A stretch of DNA of 64,000 nucleotides from Paenibacillus beijingensis (GTDB lineage: Bacteria > Bacillota > Bacilli > Paenibacillales > Paenibacillaceae), in contig NZ_CP011058.1 of the NCBI RefSeq assembly GCF_000961095.1, forward strand, positions 310,001 to 374,000, written 5' to 3'. This document shows positions 36,303 to 45,965 of this stretch, piece after piece. Each line of letters opens with the position of its first letter. Positions within the stretch are counted from its first letter, which is position 1. The translations under genes and the position numbers were made by a program. The notes under the pieces were generated by a model that saw only the letters and a program-made list of their open reading frames with translations, was not told the DNA's origin and ran no database searches.

Positions 36303-36884
36303 TTATAATGAAGCTCCCTTGAGCTCCGGATATAATTGTTTGTACTTATTATAATAGTAAATAACCCGTTGTACATAGTGCCGCGTTTCCCCGAAAGGCA
36401 AATTTCTTACCGACTCCAGGCTGCCGTCCCAGACCCCGCTGCTGATCCACTTGTTCACATTTCCCGGCCCTGCATTATAAGCGGCCACTGCTGCGACTGA
36501 ATTGCCGTCAAACTTTTCGTGCAGCGATCTAAGATACCATACCCCTGCTTCAATATTGACATCCGCCCGCTCGGCAAGAGTTTCACGGCTTACTTTCGTA
36601 AAATCGGCCTTCTCGATAATCCAGTCGGCGGTTTCAGGCATGAGCTGCATAATGCCGAGCGCCCCCTTCGAGGACACTTTGCCGGTAGTGTAATTCGTCT
36701 CCACGCGAATGATCGCTGCAATCAAATAAGGATCCATTTTATAATTGCCTGCACTCGCTTTAATATCCTCCGTATATTTGACCGGATACATCTTTCTTCC
36801 GATCCAATCGGATTTCAGAAATAAAAAAAGCACAAGCGCGATCAACAATAGAAGCAGTACCCGTTTGCGAAGCAGCCAGCTCAT
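36303..36884 (-). CDS. Lytic transglycosylase (SLT domain), membrane-anchored
   Basis: 193 residues. N-terminal helix RVLLLLLIALVLFLFL anchors it; the SLT domain has the catalytic Glu in AAIIRVETNY and the family motifs GALGIMQLMPETA and AVAAYNAGPGNV. Cleaves peptidoglycan glycan strands. ATG 36884 overlaps the coaE stop as ATGA, so it is translated with coaE. Confidence 0.94.
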   Translation of the reverse strand: MSWLLRKRVLLLLLIALVLFLFLKSDWIGRKMYPVKYTEDIKASAGNYKMDPYLIAAIIRVETNYTTGKVSSKGALGIMQLMPETADWIIEKADFTKVSRETLAERADVNIEAGVWYLRSLHEKFDGNSVAAVAAYNAGPGNVNKWISSGVWDGSLESVRNLPFGETRHYVQRVIYYYNKYKQLYPELKGASL

Positions 36885-37477
36885 GAAAACCTCATTTCTT
36901 TCCAAAACCGCTCTACTTGCGCTCGCGTCTGCTCACGCGTACCGCTGTTGTCGATCAGCCAATCGGCCCGTTTTTTCTTCTCTTCAATGTCCATTTGAAG
37001 ATCGACACGCCGCATGGCTTCCTCCATGGGCATATGATTGCGCTCCATCAGCCGTCTGATCTGCATTTCCCGCGGTATGTATACAACCATGACGCCTTCA
37101 TACCGCGCATCCTGTCCGGTTTCGAACAACAGCGGGATGTCCGCCACGATTAAGCGCCCGGGGAATGACCGCTTATACTCCTCAATCTTGGCTTGCATCC
37201 GCTCGCGTATCGCCGGATGGAGGATACTTTCAAGCTGTTCAAGCAGCTCCTTCGCTCCAAAAACCTTCTGTCCGAGCGCAGCCCGGTTCAACGTTCCATC
37301 CGCATTCAGCACAGCTTGTCCAAAGCGCTCTACAATCGAATCCAGCGCCTTCTCTCCCGGTAAAACGACTTCCCTTGCGGTATGATCGGCATCCACGAGC
37401 AGCGCTCCGAGCTCAATCAGCATAGCGCCGACGGTGCTTTTTCCGCAAGCGATGCCTCCGGTTAATCCGATGATCAT
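36881..37477 (-). CDS. coaE: Dephospho-CoA kinase
   Basis: Last step of coenzyme A synthesis, ATP-dependent phosphorylation of dephospho-CoA. 198 residues with P-loop GLTGGIACGKST (4-15), DADHTARE, and lid region PREMQIRRLMERN. Located in the polA-mutM-ytaF-coaE cluster. A terminator-like hairpin between ytaF and coaE suggests it may also have its own promoter. Confidence 0.97.
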   Translation of the reverse strand: MIIGLTGGIACGKSTVGAMLIELGALLVDADHTAREVVLPGEKALDSIVERFGQAVLNADGTLNRAALGQKVFGAKELLEQLESILHPAIRERMQAKIEEYKRSFPGRLIVADIPLLFETGQDARYEGVMVVYIPREMQIRRLMERNHMPMEEAMRRVDLQMDIEEKKKRADWLIDNSGTREQTRAQVERFWKEMRFS

Positions 37478-37554
37478 TCAAGGTCACCCCACTCTATTGA
37501 AACGGACCGCCGCTGGCTGCGCCATGCGATCCCAGAATATTGTCATCATTTAAT

Positions 37555-37590
37555 GAAAAACCCAAAATCCCTCCGCAGCATCGGGAGGGA
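37555..37590 (-). terminator. Terminator after ytaF
   Basis: Minus strand: TCCCTCCCG, six-base loop, CGGAGGGATTTTGGGTTTTT. Confidence 0.75.
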
Positions 37591-37602
37591 CCCTAAGCGA
37601 GT

Positions 37603-38325
37603 TCAAAACAGCTTGGAAATGCCGATCAAAATAAGCAATATCCCCGGCAAGGCTGACAAGGACTGAATTCGATGCCAGCTTGAAAACCGAAATCCGAAGC
37701 GCAGCCCGAGCAGCAGAAAAAGTCCGCTCGATAAAGTGATCGCGCATGCCGTCACAAGCGGCTCAAGTCCGACCATTGCCGCTCCCAATCCGGCTCCGAA
37801 AGCATCGAGCGACAGCGCAGAACCAAGCAGGAGCGCTTCTGATGGTGAAATGGTCCCCGAGCGGTCGATATCGGCTTCCTGGGGCGTCCGTAAAATTTGA
37901 ACAACCAAACCCAACGTTTTGATTTCCAGTTTAAGAACTGTTTTGGCCGCTGCAGACGCTACATAGGAATTCTCTTCCGAAATGAACGAGTTCTCTTCCG
38001 GAACGGCTTCCGTAGCTTCGTCCGCTTCGTCCGCTTCGTCAGGCTCTCGGCCACCCCGCCTAAGCTGGAACAGCCCCCAGCTGCCGATGCCGATCAGGAC
38101 GCATGCCCCGAATAATTTGGCCGTTTCCGGCGCCAAAAATTCAGACAGCCACGCTCCGATACGCATCGAGATTAAGATGACGAGTCCCGAACAGCCGGCA
38201 ATAATCAGAACGGACAGGACGGGAATACGAATACGTCTTAATCCGTAGGTTACGCCGACGCCGAAGCCGTCAACGCTGACGGCAGACGATAGCAGCAGCA
38301 GCGACGCAAAATGCGAAAGCAGCAT
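37603..38325 (-). CDS. ytaF: Sporulation membrane protein YtaF (MntP-like fold)
   Basis: Polytopic membrane protein, 240 residues, in two homologous halves of three helices (SAVSVDGFGVGVTYGL and ALSLDAFGAGLGAAM carry the repeated D..G.G motif). Between them is an acidic linker with DEADEADEATE, perhaps from a short codon repeat. Role in sporulation by homology only; the transported ion is unknown. ATG 38325 has GGGAGGG. Confidence 0.9.
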   Translation of the reverse strand: MLLSHFASLLLLSSAVSVDGFGVGVTYGLRRIRIPVLSVLIIAGCSGLVILISMRIGAWLSEFLAPETAKLFGACVLIGIGSWGLFQLRRGGREPDEADEADEATEAVPEENSFISEENSYVASAAAKTVLKLEIKTLGLVVQILRTPQEADIDRSGTISPSEALLLGSALSLDAFGAGLGAAMVGLEPLVTACAITLSSGLFLLLGLRFGFRFSSWHRIQSLSALPGILLILIGISKLF

Positions 38326-38492
38326 ATTGTCCCTCCCCACATGCAATCCCGCAGCGGTTTTTCTTCCGAACCGTAAGCGGGACTGAGCTTTAGCTTAGCC
38401 CAGGTCAGTACATCATATGCGGGGATGGGAAGGCTGTGCCTCGCCTCTGGCTCCTCGAAGGATAAGGCCCGTCAACCTTTTGTCGGTCCAGA

Positions 38493-39371
38493 CTACTTGA
38501 TAACCGATAACCGTTGCTGCTTTGAAGCGATTCGCAGACTGTGCGGCAGCGGCTGGCATTGCAAACAAACATGCGTGCCGCGTCCGCCGACGACCGATTT
38601 CGTGATGAGCGTGCCGCAGCTGCGGCACGGCTCGTTTTTGCGGCCGTAAACCAGCAGCTCGTGCTGGAACGATCCGGCGTCGCCTTGACCGTTCACATAG
38701 GACTTAACGGACGAACCGCCCGCTTCCACCGCGCGCTCGAGCGTGCTGCGAATAGACGCGTAAAGCTTTTTCCAGTCGGAAGGCTTAAGCTCGTCAACAC
38801 CCGCTTCGGGATGGATGCCCGCCTGAAACAGCGCTTCATCGACATATATATTGCCAAGTCCGGCGATATAGGACTGGTTCAGCAATAGCGGCTTCATTTT
38901 CGACGTCTTGCCCTTCAATCTGCCGCGCAGCGCCTCCGGCGTAAACTCCTCCTCCAGCGGCTCCAGTCCGAGCTTGTTCAGCGGCGGAAGCATAAGATCC
39001 TCTCCGGGCTCGAACAGATGCATCGTGCCGAACTGGCGGACATCCTTGTAGCGCAGCTCGGTCCCGTCTTGAAAATGAAAAATGACATGGGTATGTTTAT
39101 CGACCGGCTCCCCCGTTCGGTACAAGCCGTAGCGGCCTTCCATTCGAAGATGCGACACGAGCACGAGACCGTCGAGTATCAGTCGCAAAAACTTCCCCCG
39201 CCGCTCCACCGTCCGGATCGTCCGGCCGGCAAGGGCGCCTGCAAACTGCTCCGGCTCTGCGGGGCGCTGAATAATGCGCGGCAGCGAGACGGTTACCGCA
39301 GCGATCGTCTTATCCGTCACAAGCTCATTCAATGTGCGTTTTACCGTTTCAACCTCCGGCAATTCCGGCAT
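38493..39371 (-). CDS. mutM: Formamidopyrimidine-DNA glycosylase
   Basis: Base-excision repair of oxidised purines with AP-lyase activity. 292 residues. Pro2 and Glu3 of MPELPEVETV are the catalytic residues; C-terminal zinc finger CRSC, 16 residues, CLQC. The C-terminal tail after the finger is about 18 residues longer than usual. AGGTG site. Downstream of polA. Confidence 0.97.
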   Translation of the reverse strand: MPELPEVETVKRTLNELVTDKTIAAVTVSLPRIIQRPAEPEQFAGALAGRTIRTVERRGKFLRLILDGLVLVSHLRMEGRYGLYRTGEPVDKHTHVIFHFQDGTELRYKDVRQFGTMHLFEPGEDLMLPPLNKLGLEPLEEEFTPEALRGRLKGKTSKMKPLLLNQSYIAGLGNIYVDEALFQAGIHPEAGVDELKPSDWKKLYASIRSTLERAVEAGGSSVKSYVNGQGDAGSFQHELLVYGRKNEPCRSCGTLITKSVVGGRGTHVCLQCQPLPHSLRIASKQQRLSVIK

Positions 39372-39498
39372 TTTATTTTCACCTCCAGCCCATTATACCC
39401 GATTCCCGCCCGGCTTCGCATGTTTATTCCTGGTAAAAGAAACATCGAAGCCGGTCTGAAATAGCGTCGCAGTCGGCGGGCTTCCCCTTGTTCAGCCT

Positions 39499-42156
39499 TT
39501 ACTTCGCCTCGTACCAATTGATGCCGTAATTCACGTCCGCCTTAAGCGGAACATCGAGCGCAAGCGCCCCTTCCATCACTTCCGGCACGAGCGTCTTCAT
39601 CTTCTCCAGCTCATCCTCCGGCACTTCAAATACAAGTTCGTCATGCACCTGAAGCAGCATGCGGCTCTTCAACCCTTCTTCGCGCAGACGCTCCTGCATC
39701 CGCACCATTGCGAGCTTAATAATATCCGCGGCCGTCCCTTGAATCGGCGTATTCATCGCCGTCCGCTCGGCAAACGAACGCAGATTAAAGTTAGACGCCT
39801 TGATTTCCGGCAAGTAACGGCGGCGCTCCAGCAGCGTCTTCACATAACCGTCCTGACGCGCCTGCATGACGATATCGTCCATATATTTGCGCACGCCTTT
39901 GAATACGTCAAAATATTGCTCGATAAACTTGGCGGCTTCTTTTCGCGTAATGTTCAGGTTTTGCGACAGTCCGAAATCGCTGATGCCGTATACGATTCCG
40001 AAATTGACCGCTTTGGCCGAACGCCGCATGTTGGCATCCACCTGCGTCTCCGATACGCCAAACACGTCCATTGCCGTTTTCGTATGGATATCCATGTCGT
40101 GGATAAAAGCTTCCTTCAGCCGTTCGTCGCCGGAAATATGGGCCAGCACCCGCAGCTCAATCTGCGAGTAGTCCGCCGCCAAAATGTACCAGCCCGGCTC
40201 GGACGGAACAAACGCCTTGCGGATTTTCCGTCCTTCCTCCAGCCGGATCGGAATGTTCTGCAAGTTCGGGTACTGGCTGGACAGACGGCCGGTTGCGGCA
40301 ATCGTCTGCCGGTAGTACGTGTGGATTTTGCCGGTTTCGCTCCGCACTTCCTTCAGCAAACCTTCCACGTAGGTGGACTGCAGCTTCGCCAGTTGGCGGT
40401 AGTGAAGGATAAGCGGAATGATATCGTGATACGGCTCCAGCTTCTCCAGCACATCCGCATCGGTGGAATAACCGGTTTTTGTTTTTTTCATGACCGGCAG
40501 TCCCAGCTTATCGAACAATATTTCGCCCAGCTGCTTCGGGGAATTGATGTTGAACTCGGTTCCCGCGTGTCTGTATATTTCGCTCACCGAAGATTCGATC
40601 CCGTGCTCCAAATCTTTGCCCAGCTGCTGGATCGTTTCGGCATCGACTTTAATTCCCTGCTTTTCCATGTCGGCCAGCACGACCGCGAGCGGCTGCTCCA
40701 GCTCATAATAGAGCCGGTTCATGCCGCTCTTCTCAAGCTCCGCCCGCTGCAGCGGCGCAATGGCGCGGACCGCGTCGGCCTTGGAAGCAAGATGGGCGTA
40801 GAGCGTTGCGTTGTCCGGCACTTTAAACTTGGCGCCTTTGCCGTATACCGATTCGTCGGAAGCTACCGCCGGCAGCCCGCTGCGCTGGGCAATGCCGCTG
40901 ACGCTCTGATCGCTTTCCGTCGGGTCGAGCAAATAAGCGGCGAGCTGAATATCGAACTCCGCACCCTGCAGATGAACGCCCAGCCTTGCAAGCACCAGCT
41001 CCGTACGGTGCAGATCGCAGCCGATCTTGGAAGCTTCCGGATCGGACAGCCAGTCGCGGACAAACTGCCCTTCTGCCCCTTCCAGCAGCGCCTTAGGGAG
41101 CACATAGACGGTATCTTCAGCAGCCAGCGCCGCCCCGATAATGTCCGCATGATGCGGATTGTCGCCGACCGATTCCAAGAAAAGCGCGTTCGGCTTCTTG
41201 AATGCCGCCGCTAGCAAGGATGCCGCCTCTGTATCGCCTGGATCTACCGGCACTACGTTCAGCTCCGCTTTCGGCGCCCCTTGGGCCGCACCGGGGGCGG
41301 ACAAGTTCAGCCGCTCCGTCAGCGAACGGAACTCCAGCTTCGCGAACATGGCCGACACCGATTCGGCGTCGAAGCCGCCATAAGCGATGCCGCCCTCCGC
41401 GCCCTCCAGCGGAACTTCGCGGAAGATCGTCGCCAGTTTTTTGCTCATAAGGGCGTCATCACGATGCTGCTCGACACGCTCTTTCATTTTGCCCTTCAGC
41501 TCACCGGTGTTCTCCAGAACACCTTCAACCGAGCCGTATTCATGCAGCAGCTTGAGTGCGGTCTTCTCGCCTACGCCCGGAATGCCGGGAATATTGTCCG
41601 ACGTATCGCCCATCAGCCCTTTCAGGTCGATAATCTGGTGCGGCTTCAGCCCGTATTTCTCATTGACCGTCTCCGGCGTAAACCGCTCCACTTCGCTCAC
41701 GCCTTTGCGGGTAACCGCAATCGACACCTTGCTAGACGCGAGCTGCAGCATATCCTTGTCGCCGGAGACGACGAGCGTCTCCACGCCCTTCTCGTCGGCA
41801 AGCCGCGTCATCGTTCCGATAATGTCGTCCGCTTCATACCCTGCAAGCTCGAACTGGGCGATTCCGAACGCTTTCAGCAGCTCCTTCATAATCGGAAACT
41901 GCTCGGAGAGCTCCGGCGGCGTCTTCGCGCGCGTTCCTTTATAGTCGCTGAACCCTTCGTGGCGGAACGTCACTTTGCCGGCGTCGAACGCGACGAGCAA
42001 ATGGGTCGGCTTTTCCTCCTCCAACAGCTTCAAAAGCATCGTCGTGAACCCGTAAACCGCATTCGTATGTAATCCGGCCGAATTGGTCAGCGGCGGCATC
42101 GCGTAGAAAGCCCGGTTGGCGATGCTGTTTCCGTCGATCAAAATCCATTTATCCAT
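39499..42156 (-). CDS. polA: DNA polymerase I
   Basis: Repair and Okazaki fragment processing. 885 residues: 5'-3' exonuclease domain to about 290 (MDKWILIDGNSIANRAFY, GLMGDTSDNIPGIPGVGEKT), a degenerate 3'-5' exonuclease domain lacking the acidic metal-binding residues (as in Bacillus Pol I), and the polymerase domain with DYSQIELRVLAHISGD and LLQVHDELVFE. Probably no proofreading. Operon with mutM. Confidence 0.98.
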   Translation of the reverse strand: MDKWILIDGNSIANRAFYAMPPLTNSAGLHTNAVYGFTTMLLKLLEEEKPTHLLVAFDAGKVTFRHEGFSDYKGTRAKTPPELSEQFPIMKELLKAFGIAQFELAGYEADDIIGTMTRLADEKGVETLVVSGDKDMLQLASSKVSIAVTRKGVSEVERFTPETVNEKYGLKPHQIIDLKGLMGDTSDNIPGIPGVGEKTALKLLHEYGSVEGVLENTGELKGKMKERVEQHRDDALMSKKLATIFREVPLEGAEGGIAYGGFDAESVSAMFAKLEFRSLTERLNLSAPGAAQGAPKAELNVVPVDPGDTEAASLLAAAFKKPNALFLESVGDNPHHADIIGAALAAEDTVYVLPKALLEGAEGQFVRDWLSDPEASKIGCDLHRTELVLARLGVHLQGAEFDIQLAAYLLDPTESDQSVSGIAQRSGLPAVASDESVYGKGAKFKVPDNATLYAHLASKADAVRAIAPLQRAELEKSGMNRLYYELEQPLAVVLADMEKQGIKVDAETIQQLGKDLEHGIESSVSEIYRHAGTEFNINSPKQLGEILFDKLGLPVMKKTKTGYSTDADVLEKLEPYHDIIPLILHYRQLAKLQSTYVEGLLKEVRSETGKIHTYYRQTIAATGRLSSQYPNLQNIPIRLEEGRKIRKAFVPSEPGWYILAADYSQIELRVLAHISGDERLKEAFIHDMDIHTKTAMDVFGVSETQVDANMRRSAKAVNFGIVYGISDFGLSQNLNITRKEAAKFIEQYFDVFKGVRKYMDDIVMQARQDGYVKTLLERRRYLPEIKASNFNLRSFAERTAMNTPIQGTAADIIKLAMVRMQERLREEGLKSRMLLQVHDELVFEVPEDELEKMKTLVPEVMEGALALDVPLKADVNYGINWYEAK

Positions 42157-42498
42157 ATGAATAAGCTCCCATCAATAATGTGGTTTCATAGATCGATTTT
42201 TCAAGTCGTATACCGACTATCATAACATAAGAAAAGCATCTATTCGAAGTCTATCCACGATGAAAGACCCTGCGCAAGCGGTAGCTTTTCATGCCGAACA
42301 GAAAGTCTGCGCGCTGTTATTACTTAAGCGTAGTTAAACTTTCTGTTGCGGTAAGAAAAGCATCTATTCGAAGCCCTATCCACGATGAATGACCCTCAGA
42401 ATATTCTCTTTACAGCAACTTTATACGTCAAAAGTCGTCTAGATAAACAGTAACTTATATTACCCCTATATATTGTACAAGTGGAGGAATAAACCGCA
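42157..42498. repeat. Intergenic region with imperfect direct and inverted repeats
   Basis: A ~44-bp direct repeat occurs at 42228-42271 and 42352-42396 (both contain TAAGAAAAGCATCTATTCGA and ATCCACGATGAA). Between them is an inverted repeat AACAGAAAGT (42297-42306) / ACTTTCTGTT (42338-42347). No gene seen; it could be the divergent promoter region of polA and the GHL10 gene. Confidence 0.7.
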
Positions 42499-44157
42499 AT
42501 GAAGTTTCGATTGTTACGCTTGCTGCTCAGTTGGCTGCTTCTGTTAACCGTCACGCTTTCGGCAGCCGGTCAAGCGGCCAGAGCGGCGGAGCCACGAATT
42601 ACACTCTATTTGGACGGACAAAAAATCGAGAGCGACGTGTCTCCTTACATTTTGGCCAAAGTCAACGTGACGATGGTTCCGATGCGGGTCATCAGCGAAG
42701 GGTTGGGGGCGTCAATCGTTTGGAATTCTGCAGACCGAACCGTCACCGTCCGTTCGCCCGACACGACGATCGTCATGACTTTGAACCGGAATACGGCGAC
42801 CGTTAATGGAAAAAAGGTAAATCTGGACGCTTCCGTCCAGTTTAAGCTGAACCGCACGATGGTTCCGCTCCGGTTTGTCAGTGAACAGCTCGGCCTCAAG
42901 GTAGAGTGGGATCAAACGACGAAAAGCGTCAAGTTGATGACCTCGGGTGCTACAGAGCCGGGAGACGATCCTTCCTCCGGCCCTGCACAGCCGGGGAATG
43001 AGCCGGGATCGCCGGGCGGCGGCAGCGGCTTTTATGACAGCTATACGACCGTCCGGGGAGCGTGGATCTCCACCGTCTTCAATCTGGATTGGCCGTCAAA
43101 CGCCTCAAAAGGAATTGTGTCCAAGCAGAAAGAGGAGTTTGCCGGCCTACTGGATAAACTTCAGGCGCTCGGCATAAACACGGTGTTCGTGCAGGTGCGT
43201 CCTGCCGGGGACGCGCTGTACCCATCGGCGGCCGTTCCTTGGTCCAAGGTACTGACGGGGATGCAAGGTCAAAATCCCGGCTACGATCCGCTTGCCTTTA
43301 TGGTGGAGGAAGCGCATAAGCGGGGCATGAAATTCCAGGCGTGGTTCAACCCTTTCCGCGCGAATACGGATGCTTCCGTCAATGGACTGGCGCCAAACCA
43401 CGTATCGCTGCTGCATCCCGACTGGATTGTCAATGCGGGCGGCAAATCTTACATTAACCCCGGCATCGCAGAAGCGCGGCAGCATATTATAGACACGATC
43501 CTGGAAGTTGTGAACGGGTACAATATCGACGGCATTCATCTCGATGATTATTTTTACCCGGCCAATACGGCCTTTAACGACGATGCCGCCTATCTGGCCT
43601 ATGCCGCGAACAATACGATCGGCTTAATGAACCGAGACGATTGGCGGCGCAGCAACATTAACGCATTCGTGCAGCAATTGGACGTCTCGATCCATGCCGT
43701 CAAGCCGAGGCTCGACTTTGGCATAAGTCCGTTCGGGGTATGGCGCAATAAAGCAGCCGATGCAACAGGCTCGGATACGAGAGCAAGCGTGACCGCATAC
43801 GACAGCATGTACGCGGATGTGCGCACCTGGATCCAAAACGGCTGGATCGATTATGTCGTGCCTCAAGTGTACTGGAGCTTTGCGTTAGATGCAGCCCCTT
43901 ACGACAAAGTGACCGAATGGTGGGTAAACGAAGTGAAAGGCACCGGCGTCCGGCTCTATATCGGGCATGCCCCTTACAAGCTCGGTACGACGAAGGAAGT
44001 CGGCTGGTCGACGTCCGACGAAATCATCAATCAGTTGAAGTACAACCGCAATCATATTGAAATTAGCGGCGACATCTATTTCAGCGCTAAAGATTTGCTC
44101 AAAAATCCGCTAAATATCGTCGGCAGGCTGACCGCTTTCTATCAAACCGGCGACTGA
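42499..44157 (+). CDS. Secreted GHL10/DUF187 glycoside hydrolase with copper-amine-oxidase-like domain
   Basis: 552 residues. Signal peptide ending ARA near 29; copper amine oxidase N-like domain about 32-150 (VPMRVISEGLGASIVWNSAD, MVPLRFVSEQLGLKVEWDQ), a Pro/Gly-rich linker, then a TIM barrel of the YngK/GHL10 type (TTVRGAWISTVFNLDWPS, FVQVRPAGDALYPS, MKFQAWFNPFR, DGIHLDDYFYP, ISPFGVWRN, DYVVPQVYWSF). Likely acts on cell-wall or extracellular glycans; substrate unknown. Monocistronic. Confidence 0.9.
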   Translation: MKFRLLRLLLSWLLLLTVTLSAAGQAARAAEPRITLYLDGQKIESDVSPYILAKVNVTMVPMRVISEGLGASIVWNSADRTVTVRSPDTTIVMTLNRNTATVNGKKVNLDASVQFKLNRTMVPLRFVSEQLGLKVEWDQTTKSVKLMTSGATEPGDDPSSGPAQPGNEPGSPGGGSGFYDSYTTVRGAWISTVFNLDWPSNASKGIVSKQKEEFAGLLDKLQALGINTVFVQVRPAGDALYPSAAVPWSKVLTGMQGQNPGYDPLAFMVEEAHKRGMKFQAWFNPFRANTDASVNGLAPNHVSLLHPDWIVNAGGKSYINPGIAEARQHIIDTILEVVNGYNIDGIHLDDYFYPANTAFNDDAAYLAYAANNTIGLMNRDDWRRSNINAFVQQLDVSIHAVKPRLDFGISPFGVWRNKAADATGSDTRASVTAYDSMYADVRTWIQNGWIDYVVPQVYWSFALDAAPYDKVTEWWVNEVKGTGVRLYIGHAPYKLGTTKEVGWSTSDEIINQLKYNRNHIEISGDIYFSAKDLLKNPLNIVGRLTAFYQTGD

Positions 44158-44191
44158 ATTCAGAGCGGAGCTGTGCCTTCATCAACACAAC

Positions 44192-44235
44192 AAAGCACCG
44201 ATTCGAACGCCTTGTTCGTCGGTGCTTTATTGTTA
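44192..44235. terminator. Bidirectional terminator between GHL10 and dehydrogenase genes
   Basis: AAAGCACCGA / TCGGTGCTTT arms with a nested GAAC/GTTC, followed by ATTGTT on the plus strand. Confidence 0.75.
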
Positions 44236-44257
44236 CCCCTGTCAACCGGAAGAGCGG

Positions 44258-45553
44258 TTATAACGAACCGTTTTCGAAGCCTGCTCCCTTTGCTCCGCTT
44301 ATGAAACTTTGCTTAAACGACTCCAATTCGATCGACTGCCCAGCCGCCTTTCGCGACTGTTCCGCCGCAAAGGCCATAAGGTGGCTCTGCAGCGATACAT
44401 CCGCCGAGGTGAGGCTGATCTGTCCGCTATAGGTGCGGATGTCCCGCAAAAACCGGCGCATAATGCCCTCGTCGCCTCCGCCGTGGCGGTCCCCAAAATC
44501 GGAGCAGATGCGTGTAACTCTGTCGCCCGATACGAAATCGTGCAGCGTAATCTCGCCCGTTTCCATATAACCTCTTATTTCGCCGTGCGTCCCCATAATT
44601 TGAACGCCTCTCGTCGAGTCGTGAGTGAAGCCGCACATGCTGAACGTCGCCGTCGACCCGTTCGCAAACTCCAGATTGACGACCTGGTGATCGACCACAT
44701 CGTTATCGGTCCGGTAGACGCAGCGCCCGTACGGCCCTTCCTTCAGCGCTCGGATCACGCCTTCACCCGAAAGATCTTCGGTAATATATTGTTTCCAGCG
44801 GTCCCCGGCATTGAGATAAAACCGCGGTGCGGAATACGGGCATTCATGCTCGACCAGACATCCGTCGGTACACCGATCCGTGGAGCCCTCGGGAGCATTT
44901 CCTTCATGAAAATGGAACAACGAGCCGTAAGAGCTGACCCGGGTGCAGTCCTGTCCGACAAGCCACAGCAAAATGTCCATATCGTGGCACGATTTCGCCA
45001 ATATCATCGGGCTGGACTCACGCGCATTGCGCCAGTTGCCGCGCACAAAGCTGTGCGCCATATGGAAATAGCCGACATTCTCATTCAGTTGAACCGAGAC
45101 GACATCGCCGATTTTGCCGTCCTCAATCATCGCTTTGATCGCCGACCAGAAGGGGGAATACCGCAATACATGGCAAACCGTCAGCAGACGGTCATTTCTC
45201 TTCGATGCTTCCGCCATCCGGATGCATTCCTCCGGCGAAGGCGACATCGGCTTTTCCAAAAGGACATGATATCCTTTCTCCAGAGCGCGCATCGTCGGTT
45301 CAAAATGCATCCGGTCCTGCGTGCTGACGATGATTGCATCCGCAAACCGTTCCTGCTCCAGAACCTCCTGCCAATTCGAGTAAACACGGTGCTGAGGCAG
45401 CGAATATTCATGTGCGAATGCGGTCCGCCTCTCATCCGAAGGCTCGGCAACCGCTGCAATTTCCAGTTCATGCGGATACTTCAGCGCATACGGGGCATAA
45501 GCTCTCGCTCCGCGCGCGCCCGCTCCGAGCACGATCGCCGAAATCTTTTTCAT
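44258..45553 (-). CDS. Gfo/Idh/MocA-family NAD(P)-dependent dehydrogenase
   Basis: 431 residues. N-terminal Rossmann motif VLGAGARGARAYAP and the EKPMSPSPEEC motif that carries the conserved Lys. A Cys-rich insertion (STDRCTDGCLVEHECPYSAP) may bind metal or be structural. Such enzymes oxidise sugars or inositols. It is the farthest gene of the GntR-associated uptake locus but separated from the PLP-enzyme gene by 412 bp of repeats, so cotranscription is uncertain. Confidence 0.9.
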   Translation of the reverse strand: MKKISAIVLGAGARGARAYAPYALKYPHELEIAAVAEPSDERRTAFAHEYSLPQHRVYSNWQEVLEQERFADAIIVSTQDRMHFEPTMRALEKGYHVLLEKPMSPSPEECIRMAEASKRNDRLLTVCHVLRYSPFWSAIKAMIEDGKIGDVVSVQLNENVGYFHMAHSFVRGNWRNARESSPMILAKSCHDMDILLWLVGQDCTRVSSYGSLFHFHEGNAPEGSTDRCTDGCLVEHECPYSAPRFYLNAGDRWKQYITEDLSGEGVIRALKEGPYGRCVYRTDNDVVDHQVVNLEFANGSTATFSMCGFTHDSTRGVQIMGTHGEIRGYMETGEITLHDFVSGDRVTRICSDFGDRHGGGDEGIMRRFLRDIRTYSGQISLTSADVSLQSHLMAFAAEQSRKAAGQSIELESFKQSFISGAKGAGFENGSL

Positions 45554-45965
45554 TGCGAAAATTCTCCTTCCCCTGTCTTCTATGAAAAAAAGATCCGGCT
45601 GCGGCAGCGAGCGGCAGCCTGATCAGCCGCCAAACGGATCCTGAGATTGGAAATGTTCTTTTCTTCTATATAACCAGCGGAGCACAGCGGCTTCTTTGTT
45701 ACCCATCCTGTGCAGCGGCTTCCGCTCTTCAGATCGCAGGCAAACGCGTTTCTCGCGCCGCCGCGCTCTGCTCCACTCCGAAAAAGGACAGCGGAGCGGG
45801 CTGGTTTGAATCTGGAGAAGCGTCAGCGGTCGTTTTTGTCCCCGGATTCTAACCTTGTAAAGGTTAAAATCCAAGAATCCGGGGACAACGGCGATCGGAA
45901 GATCAAACCAGCAGGCGCAGCGGCTCCTTTTTCACTTCAAACAAGCCCGCGCAGCGGCTCCTTTT
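45554..45965. repeat. Repeat-rich intergenic region
   Basis: 412 bp. Near-copies of GCAGCGGCTYC occur at about 45712, 45916 and 45948, two of them as the longer unit GCGCAGCGGCTCCTTTTTCAC. An inverted repeat spans 45837-45887. A minus-strand 83-codon frame at 45623-45874 is Arg-rich, has no ribosome site and looks spurious. Confidence 0.65.
45837..45887. repeat. 14-bp perfect inverted repeat with nested hairpin
   Basis: Arms TGTCCCCGGATTCT (45837-45850) and AGAATCCGGGGACA (45874-45887); inside, AACCTT/AAGGTT (45851-45865) forms a second stem. There is no T-run on the 3' side of either strand, so a simple terminator is unlikely. Confidence 0.85.

Noticed and set aside
39643..41214. 523-codon plus-strand frame opposite polA
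   Set aside because: polA is complete and conserved on the other strand; the shadow has no recognisable motif.
44309..45622. 437-codon plus-strand frame opposite the Gfo/Idh/MocA gene
   Set aside because: Antisense shadow; the minus-strand protein has Rossmann and EKP motifs.
45623..45874. 83-codon minus-strand frame in the repeat-rich gap
   Set aside because: Arg-rich, no ribosome site, built from the GCAGCGGCT repeats and the inverted repeat.
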